A DNA stretch of 53,324 nucleotides from Pelistega indica. Lineage in GTDB: Bacteria > Pseudomonadota > Gammaproteobacteria > Burkholderiales > Burkholderiaceae_B. A model generated the notes under the pieces. It saw only the letters and a list, made by a program, of their open reading frames with translations, was not told the DNA's origin and searched no databases. Each line of letters begins with the position of its first letter. The first letter of the stretch is position 1. Positions 48,857 to 53,324 of the stretch are shown here, piece after piece. A program made the translations under genes and the position numbers. The stretch is taken from assembly GCF_000506865.1 (NCBI RefSeq), contig NZ_AYSV01000098.1, positions 1-53,324 on the forward strand, read 5' to 3'.

Positions 48857-49673
48857 AAAAGGAACAGGGGTTACCTTAAGTCTATTATTACTTGTAGCGG
48901 CATTATTGTGGTGTACTCCTTTAATTTGGATGTTTTCAGCGTCTGTTAGTGCCACAACGTTTGGGCCTGAAATGGCATCATTAGTACCCAGTTTTCCGTT
49001 AAGTTTTCAACACTTTATAGATGCATGGGAAAGTACAGATTGGATTAATCTCTATAAAAATACCATTATTTTTGCATTTGGTACTTTCTTTGTACAAATG
49101 CTAACCATTACCACAGCAGGGTATGTATTCGCCTACCATCAATTTAAAGGCAAGACTTTTCTGTTTTATTTGCTGTTGTTGCAATTAATGATTGTGCCCG
49201 TGGTATTGATGATACCTAACATGATGACCTTAAGTGATTTTGGTTTACTGAATTCGTTATTAGGAACTATGTTGCCTTATTTTGCTTCAGCATTTGGCGT
49301 GTTCTTAATGCGACAAGCCTTTTTATCTATCCCAAAAGAATTAGAAGATGCTGCCATCATGGAAGGATGTGCATGGTATCAGACGCTTTATCACGTGTTA
49401 ATTCCCATGGTTAAGCCGACCTTATTGTCGTTTGCGACATTTAGTATTACTTACCATTGGAATGAGTATTTATGGCCCTTAATGACATTAAGTGATCCAA
49501 GCAAGCAGGTACTTACTGTTGGTCTTGTGTCATTTGCAGCCGGGGCAGAGTCAGGAGGACAGTGGGGAGTTATTAGTGCAGGAACCATTATGATTTGTTT
49601 GCCACTTCTCATTATGTTTATTTTCTTTCAAAAACATTTCCTTAAAAGTTTTGGCTTTTCAGGTATTAAATAG
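48846..49673 (+). CDS. ugpE: ABC transporter permease, UgpE-like
   Basis: Second permease, 275 residues with six hydrophobic segments and the EAA loop LEDAAIMEGCAWYQTLYHVLIP (start about 185). It belongs to the MalG/UgpE family. It overlaps ugpA at the 5' end and is 17 bases upstream of the phosphodiesterase gene. Its pairing with UgpA, UgpC and a binding protein completes an importer. Confidence 0.8.
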   Translation: MNTRKGTGVTLSLLLLVAALLWCTPLIWMFSASVSATTFGPEMASLVPSFPLSFQHFIDAWESTDWINLYKNTIIFAFGTFFVQMLTITTAGYVFAYHQFKGKTFLFYLLLLQLMIVPVVLMIPNMMTLSDFGLLNSLLGTMLPYFASAFGVFLMRQAFLSIPKELEDAAIMEGCAWYQTLYHVLIPMVKPTLLSFATFSITYHWNEYLWPLMTLSDPSKQVLTVGLVSFAAGAESGGQWGVISAGTIMICLPLLIMFIFFQKHFLKSFGFSGIK

Positions 49674-49690
49674 TTTAAGGTTAAATAATT

Positions 49691-50506
49691 ATGTTATTAG
49701 CTCATATTTCTGATTTACATTTTCGTCCACAAGGGCAAAAATTATATGACTTTATTGATGTAAATCAAAAAAATGCCAATGTGATTGCCCATCTGAATGC
49801 ATTAGAAGAACAACCAGATGCTATTGTGATTACAGGTGATATTGTCAATTGTGGAATGCAAGAAGAATATATCGTAGCAAAACGCATTTTAGGTTTTTTG
49901 AATGCGCCAGTTTATATTGTGCCAGGTAATCATGATCATAAAGAATACTTTTTAGAGGCGTTTAAAGACATTTGTCCTCTTTTAGGTGATGACCCTAGCA
50001 AAATGCACTACTCTGTGGATTTCCCACAGGCGAGACTTTATTTCATTGACAGCGTTGTGCCTGGCGCATCATATGGTGAGTTGAGCGCAGAAACCTTGCA
50101 ATGGTTAGACCAAGAATTGGCAAAAAATGAGAAAGAGAGCTATGTTTTTCTTCATCATCCTCCGATTGCCTTCGGTAATATTCAAATGGATGAGATAGGC
50201 TGTCGTAATGGCGCTGAGCTTCTTAAACTTGTTGATAAATACACGCATTTCACACGAATTTTTTGTGGACATGTGCATCGTGTCATGTTTGCGCAATACA
50301 AGCAAGCGATTATTGCCTCAGTATCAGGGACTACTCATCAGGTTCCTTATAGTTATACCGATAAAACTGATAGATATTCAGAAGAAGCTGGACCTATATT
50401 AATGCATCGTCATATGGATAATGTAGGCTTGGTTTCTTATTGTGTGCATTTACAGACCAAATCACCTTCTTATTTATATAACCCACAAATTAGTTGTTTT
50501 AAATAA
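49691..50506 (+). CDS. gpdQ: GpdQ-like glycerophosphodiesterase
   Basis: Metallophosphoesterase of 271 residues that would split glycerophosphodiesters into glycerol-3-phosphate and an alcohol. The metal ligands match the known GpdQ set: Asp8 and His10 (SDLH), Asp50 (ITGDIVNCG), Asn80 (PGNHD), His156 (LHHPP), His194 and His196 (CGHVH). The phrases KLYDFIDVNQKNAN and FCGHVHR and the tail ending ISCF also resemble GpdQ from memory. Its place between ugpE and ugpC suggests that imported diesters are hydrolysed as they enter. The diester specificity is inferred. Confidence 0.82.
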   Translation: MLLAHISDLHFRPQGQKLYDFIDVNQKNANVIAHLNALEEQPDAIVITGDIVNCGMQEEYIVAKRILGFLNAPVYIVPGNHDHKEYFLEAFKDICPLLGDDPSKMHYSVDFPQARLYFIDSVVPGASYGELSAETLQWLDQELAKNEKESYVFLHHPPIAFGNIQMDEIGCRNGAELLKLVDKYTHFTRIFCGHVHRVMFAQYKQAIIASVSGTTHQVPYSYTDKTDRYSEEAGPILMHRHMDNVGLVSYCVHLQTKSPSYLYNPQISCFK

Positions 50507-50515
50507 GGTTGGGAT

Positions 50516-51595
50516 ATGTCGAGAGTAGATTTAGTCAATATACAAAAAAATTTTGGTAGTACAAAAGTTCTGGAACGAGTTGATTTATCCATCGAAAAGG
50601 GTGAGTTTTTAGTCCTCGTTGGTCCTTCTGGTTGTGGAAAAAGTACCTTATTAAGAATCTTATCTGGGCTAGAAGAGCCTAGTGAGGGAGATATTCTGTT
50701 AAATGGCGAACGTATTAATCATGTCCCTGCGGGTAAAAGAAATTTTGCCTTAATTTTTCAGAATTATGCTTTATTTCCACATATGAGCGTAGAGCAAAAT
50801 ATTCTATTTGGCATGAAAATTCGAGGGGAAGATAAAAGCCAGTTTGCGAGTAGATTAGCAGAGGTAGCAAATTTATTGCAACTTAATGCCTTACTTAAAC
50901 GTAAACCCAAAGAACTGTCAGGGGGGCAACGTCAACGTGTGGCGATGGCGAGAGCCATTATTAGAAATCCATCTTTATTTTTAATGGATGAGCCATTATC
51001 GAATTTGGATGCCAAATTACGAGTTGAAGTCCGTGATGGTGTGATGGATTTGCACAGGAAATTAAGAACAACGACAATTTATGTTACCCACGATCAAGTC
51101 GAGGCAATGACAATGGCAGATCGTATCGTAGTACTTAATCAAGGTAAGCTTCAACAAATTGGGACTCCTGCCCAACTTTATCAGCATCCTGATAATCTTT
51201 TTGTGGCAACGTTTATTGGCAATCCAACAATGAATATTATTGATGTACCTGTTGATGGTCAGCAGTATGTGCTTCTTGAAGAACAAAAAATAGCACTACC
51301 ATGCCGTGATTATGATGAACATAATGTCTTGTTGGGAATTAGACCTGAGCATTTATATATCAGTAACACAAGCTTATCAGAACAGGCCTTAAGTCTCTCC
51401 GGTAGGTTAATTCAGAAAGAGCTTTATGGCTCTGATTATTTATTAAAAGTACAAACCGATTATGGTGTTCTTCAATGCCGAATCCCTAATCTGGGGAATA
51501 TTCCCAACATGAATACTGAAATCGTTCTGTATTTTGAACCAAGCTATTTACATTTTTTCTCACCAAAAACACAACAGAATCTTTCTAAGGAGTAA
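50516..51595 (+). CDS. ugpC: ABC transporter ATP-binding protein, UgpC-like
   Basis: Cytoplasmic ATPase of a sugar/glycerol-phosphate importer, 359 residues. Walker A GPSGCGKST (36-44), signature LSGGQRQRVAMARA (about 135), Walker B LFLMDEPLSNLDA and the switch histidine VTHDQVEAM are all intact. A C-terminal TOBE-type regulatory domain follows (about 240-350). The stop overlaps the AAGGAG ribosome site of ugpB. It pairs with the two permeases upstream. Confidence 0.88.
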   Translation: MSRVDLVNIQKNFGSTKVLERVDLSIEKGEFLVLVGPSGCGKSTLLRILSGLEEPSEGDILLNGERINHVPAGKRNFALIFQNYALFPHMSVEQNILFGMKIRGEDKSQFASRLAEVANLLQLNALLKRKPKELSGGQRQRVAMARAIIRNPSLFLMDEPLSNLDAKLRVEVRDGVMDLHRKLRTTTIYVTHDQVEAMTMADRIVVLNQGKLQQIGTPAQLYQHPDNLFVATFIGNPTMNIIDVPVDGQQYVLLEEQKIALPCRDYDEHNVLLGIRPEHLYISNTSLSEQALSLSGRLIQKELYGSDYLLKVQTDYGVLQCRIPNLGNIPNMNTEIVLYFEPSYLHFFSPKTQQNLSKE

Positions 51596-51599
51596 TCAA

Positions 51600-52913
51600 G
51601 TGTTTAACATTAAGACTGTTTTAGGCATTAGCTTAGCGGCCGCATCTTTTAATGCATTTGCTGAAAAGCAAACCATTGATTTTATGTTTCCTTCTCCAGT
51701 TGAGGGTAAATTTACACAAGAGATGACAAAAGTGATTAAACATTTTAATGAGTCTCAACAAGACGTGGAAGTAAGAGGAATTTTTACAGGTGATTATGAT
51801 ACAACTAAAATGAAAGCTGAGGCGGCAGTGCGTGCTGGTCAGGCTCCTGCGTTAGTTATCATGTCAGCTAACTATACTGTTGATTTAGCTATTAACGATA
51901 TGATTTCTCCTATGGATGAACTGTTTAAATATAGCGAAGATAAAGTATCAGCTAATGATTTTCTAGAGAAAAATTTCTGGCAACCAATGCATAAAAATGC
52001 TCAATATAATGGTGTGACTTATGCGATTCCATTCCATAACTCAACGCCAATTATGTATTACAACAAAAAATTATTCCAAGAAGCTGGCATTAAGGAGGCA
52101 CCGAAAACATGGGCAGAGTTAGTAGATGCCGCTAAAAAATTAACAAATACAGAAAAAGGTCAGTGGGGTATCATGATGCCATCTACTAATAATGACTATG
52201 GTGGTTGGATTTTATCGGCATTAGTGCATGCAAATGGTGGTCAATTTAATAACCCTGACTATGCTGGAGAGGTTTACTATAATTCGCCTACAGCAAAAGG
52301 TGCTTTACAATTTTATAAAGACTTAGTGTTTAAACATAAAGTAATGCCTTCAGGTGTTTTAAACTCAAAACAAATCACAGCTGGCTTCTTATCAAATAAA
52401 GTGGGTATTGTATTATTAAGTACAGGCTCTCTAGGATTCATGAAAGAAAATGCTAAAGATGTTGATTTTGATGTAGCATTCTTACCTAAAAAAGTACGTA
52501 ATGCAGTGATTATCGGTGGTGCAAGTCTTGTTACTTTTAAAGGCATTAGTGAAGAACAGAAAAAAGCGGCTTATAAGTTTTTAACCTATCTTGTTAGCCC
52601 AGAAGTGAATGGTAGCTGGAGCCGTTTCTCTGGATATTTCTCACCTCGTAAGGCATCATATGATACACCAGAAATGAAAGAATATATTGCTAGCTATCCA
52701 CCTGCAAAAACAGCATTAGATCAATTGCAATATGCTCATCCATGGTATGCGATGTATGAAACAGTACCTGTTCGTCAAGCAATGGAAAATGCCTTAGCTC
52801 AAGTTGTATCTGATGAGAAAAAATCAGTTGAAGATGCGGCTAATGAAGCTCAGAAAAAAGCAGATGAGCTGATGAAACCTTATCAAGACAAAACTGCTTT
52901 AAGTGTGGAGTAA
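51600..52913 (+). CDS. ugpB: Periplasmic substrate-binding protein, UgpB-like
   Basis: Extracytoplasmic solute-binding protein (family 1), 437 residues with a signal peptide cleaved near FNAFA. The segment QAPALVIMSANYTVDL and PFHNSTPIMYYNKKLF are typical of UgpB-type glycerol-phosphate binders. The start is GTG at 51600, preceded by AAGGAG at 51587-51592 with a seven-base spacer; an earlier in-frame codon at 51534 lies inside ugpC and is not needed. It ends the five-gene operon. Confidence 0.85.
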   Translation: MFNIKTVLGISLAAASFNAFAEKQTIDFMFPSPVEGKFTQEMTKVIKHFNESQQDVEVRGIFTGDYDTTKMKAEAAVRAGQAPALVIMSANYTVDLAINDMISPMDELFKYSEDKVSANDFLEKNFWQPMHKNAQYNGVTYAIPFHNSTPIMYYNKKLFQEAGIKEAPKTWAELVDAAKKLTNTEKGQWGIMMPSTNNDYGGWILSALVHANGGQFNNPDYAGEVYYNSPTAKGALQFYKDLVFKHKVMPSGVLNSKQITAGFLSNKVGIVLLSTGSLGFMKENAKDVDFDVAFLPKKVRNAVIIGGASLVTFKGISEEQKKAAYKFLTYLVSPEVNGSWSRFSGYFSPRKASYDTPEMKEYIASYPPAKTALDQLQYAHPWYAMYETVPVRQAMENALAQVVSDEKKSVEDAANEAQKKADELMKPYQDKTALSVE

Positions 52914-52927
52914 TTTTTCTTGTTGTG

Positions 52928-53046
52928 TTTAGGCGTATTATCTTTCAGGATGAAAGATAATACGTCAAAAAACTAAAGAGGTAGGATTTTATTTAGGCGT
53001 GCAATCTTTCAGGATGAAAGATTGTACGTCAAAAAACTAAAGAGGT
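52928..53046 (+). repeat. Two hairpin repeats, 64-bp spacing, with covarying stems
   Basis: Two copies of a 35-base hairpin element at 52932-52966 and 52996-53030. Stems are CGTATTATCTTTC/GAAAGATAATACG and CGTGCAATCTTTC/GAAAGATTGTACG, loop AGGAT in both. The three differing positions in each arm change together, so pairing is kept. Each is followed by CAAAAAACTAAAGAGGTAG and preceded by TTTAGG. The spacing equals the 64-bp period of the array at 23971-24256, whose spacer (AAAAAGAGGAATGGGG) is also similar. Confidence 0.85.
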
Positions 53047-53067
53047 AGAAGCAGTTGCTATCAATAG

Positions 53068-53100
53068 AAATCCATTATGAGGTATTCATAATGGATTTTG
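53068..53100 (+). terminator. Terminator downstream of ugpB
   Basis: Stem AAATCCATTATGA (53068-53080) with TCATAATGGATTT (53086-53098), then TGATTTTG. It follows the two hairpin repeats and probably ends the ugp operon. Confidence 0.75.
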
Positions 53101-53170
53101 ATTTTGTAGGATTTTATTTAGGCGGTAAGCGTCCGGTGAACTCCGATTGACTTCCGTTTTTAAATGTTCA

Positions 53171-53193
53171 ATGCCCCGATTTTGTCGGGGCAT
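53171..53193. terminator. GC-rich hairpin at IS66 end
   Basis: A nine-base stem, ATGCCCCGA (53171-53179) with TCGGGGCAT (53185-53193), loop TTTTG. It lies just past the transposase stop codon inside the element. Confidence 0.6.
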
Positions 53194-53197
53194 TGTG

Positions 53198-53324
53198 TTA
53201 ATTCTTGGTGTCGTTTGGCGCTTGCCAACGATGAGGCAGAAGCTCAGCAATGTCCTTCGCTTTCTGTGTCGGCAATCGTTCCAACACATCCTTAAGGTAA
53301 GCATAAGGGTCATGGCCATTCTGA
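53198..53324 (-). CDS. IS66-family transposase, C-terminal fragment
   Basis: The last 42 codons of a transposase run on the minus strand from the window edge to TAA at 53198-53200. The translated tail, NGHDPYAYLKDVLERLPTQK followed by IAELLPHRWQ, is the typical C-terminus of IS66 TnpC proteins. The rest of the gene lies outside the window, so completeness cannot be judged. A longer minus-strand frame at 53086-53319 in another phase is a shadow. Confidence 0.85.
   Translation of the reverse strand, partial: QNGHDPYAYLKDVLERLPTQKAKDIAELLPHRWQAPNDTKN

Larger units (their letters stand above)
53125..53324 (-). mobile_element. End of an IS66-family element, cut by window edge
   Basis: From about 53125 the sequence begins GTAAGCGTCCGGTGAA, resembling the GTAAGCG-type terminal repeat of IS66 elements. 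It contains the 3' end of an IS66 transposase gene on the minus strand and the hairpin ATGCCCCGA/TCGGGGCAT (53171-53193) between that gene and the element end. Base composition rises relative to the flank. The other end lies beyond the window. Confidence 0.7.

Noticed and set aside
51534-51599. Upstream start for ugpB
   Set aside because: It lies inside ugpC; GTG 51600 has an AAGGAG site at correct spacing and begins the signal peptide.
53086-53319. Minus-strand open frame of 77 codons at the right edge
   Set aside because: It is out of phase with the IS66 transposase tail that shows clear family sequence, and spans the IS boundary.

Overview
The window looks like chromosomal DNA of an AT-rich betaproteobacterium, most likely an Alcaligenaceae relative such as the Taylorella/Pelistega group. 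This is inferred from gene content and order, not from a database search. Supporting blocks are tig-clpP-clpX-lon; gshB followed by a permease-less PTS (EIIA, HPr, EI); Rieske oxygenase / xseB-ispA-dxs-folE2; rpsF-priB-rpsR-rplI-dnaB; and lpxH / cyclophilin / TPR protein divergent from cysS-glycosylase-accA-tilS. Coding density is high. I see no rRNA, tRNA or CRISPR array.

Layout. 1-4.8 kb: 5' part of glnE (minus strand, reading frame breaks near the window edge) divergent from the giant AsmA-like gene yhdP. 4.8-7.1 kb: sdaA, split by a one-base frameshift, plus two small envelope genes. 7.1-13.0 kb: protein quality control (trigger factor, ClpP, ClpX, Lon). 14-16.7 kb: thrS with an attenuator-like leader, then infC with a non-canonical ATC start. 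16.8-20.6 kb: gshB and the regulatory PTS. 20.6-24.3 kb: a LOG-family gene (frameshifted at a T9 tract) whose start codon overlaps that of polA; after polA comes a 64-bp-period hairpin repeat array. 24.3-30 kb: htpX, a DMT transporter, sseA, a PanP-like decarboxylase and a membrane phosphoesterase. 30-35.7 kb: Rieske oxygenase, isoprenoid genes and folE2. 35.8-39.8 kb: a cytochrome c, the ribosomal rpsF operon and dnaB. 39.8-46.6 kb: lpxH to yjdM, including accA split by a one-base shift in an A6 run. 46.7-52.9 kb: an EamA transporter and a five-gene operon pairing a Ugp-type ABC importer with a GpdQ-like glycerophosphodiesterase behind a Pho-box-like promoter. 52.9 kb to the end: paired hairpin repeats and the end of an IS66-family element that appears to have landed in another copy of that repeat.

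No obvious new defence system or large gene cluster is present. The most unusual signals are small: (i) a family of hairpin repeats with a 64-bp period and compensatory stem changes, one copy interrupted by an IS; (ii) strong terminator hairpins between promoter and start codon of thrS and rpsF, the thrS one with a competing antiterminator pairing; (iii) an exonuclease VII small subunit whose C-terminus copies the SSB tail DDDIPF; (iv) three genes (sdaA, the LOG gene, accA), one of an essential type, each interrupted by exactly one extra base, which calls for a check of the underlying sequence; (v) the GpdQ enzyme embedded in a Ugp transporter operon.
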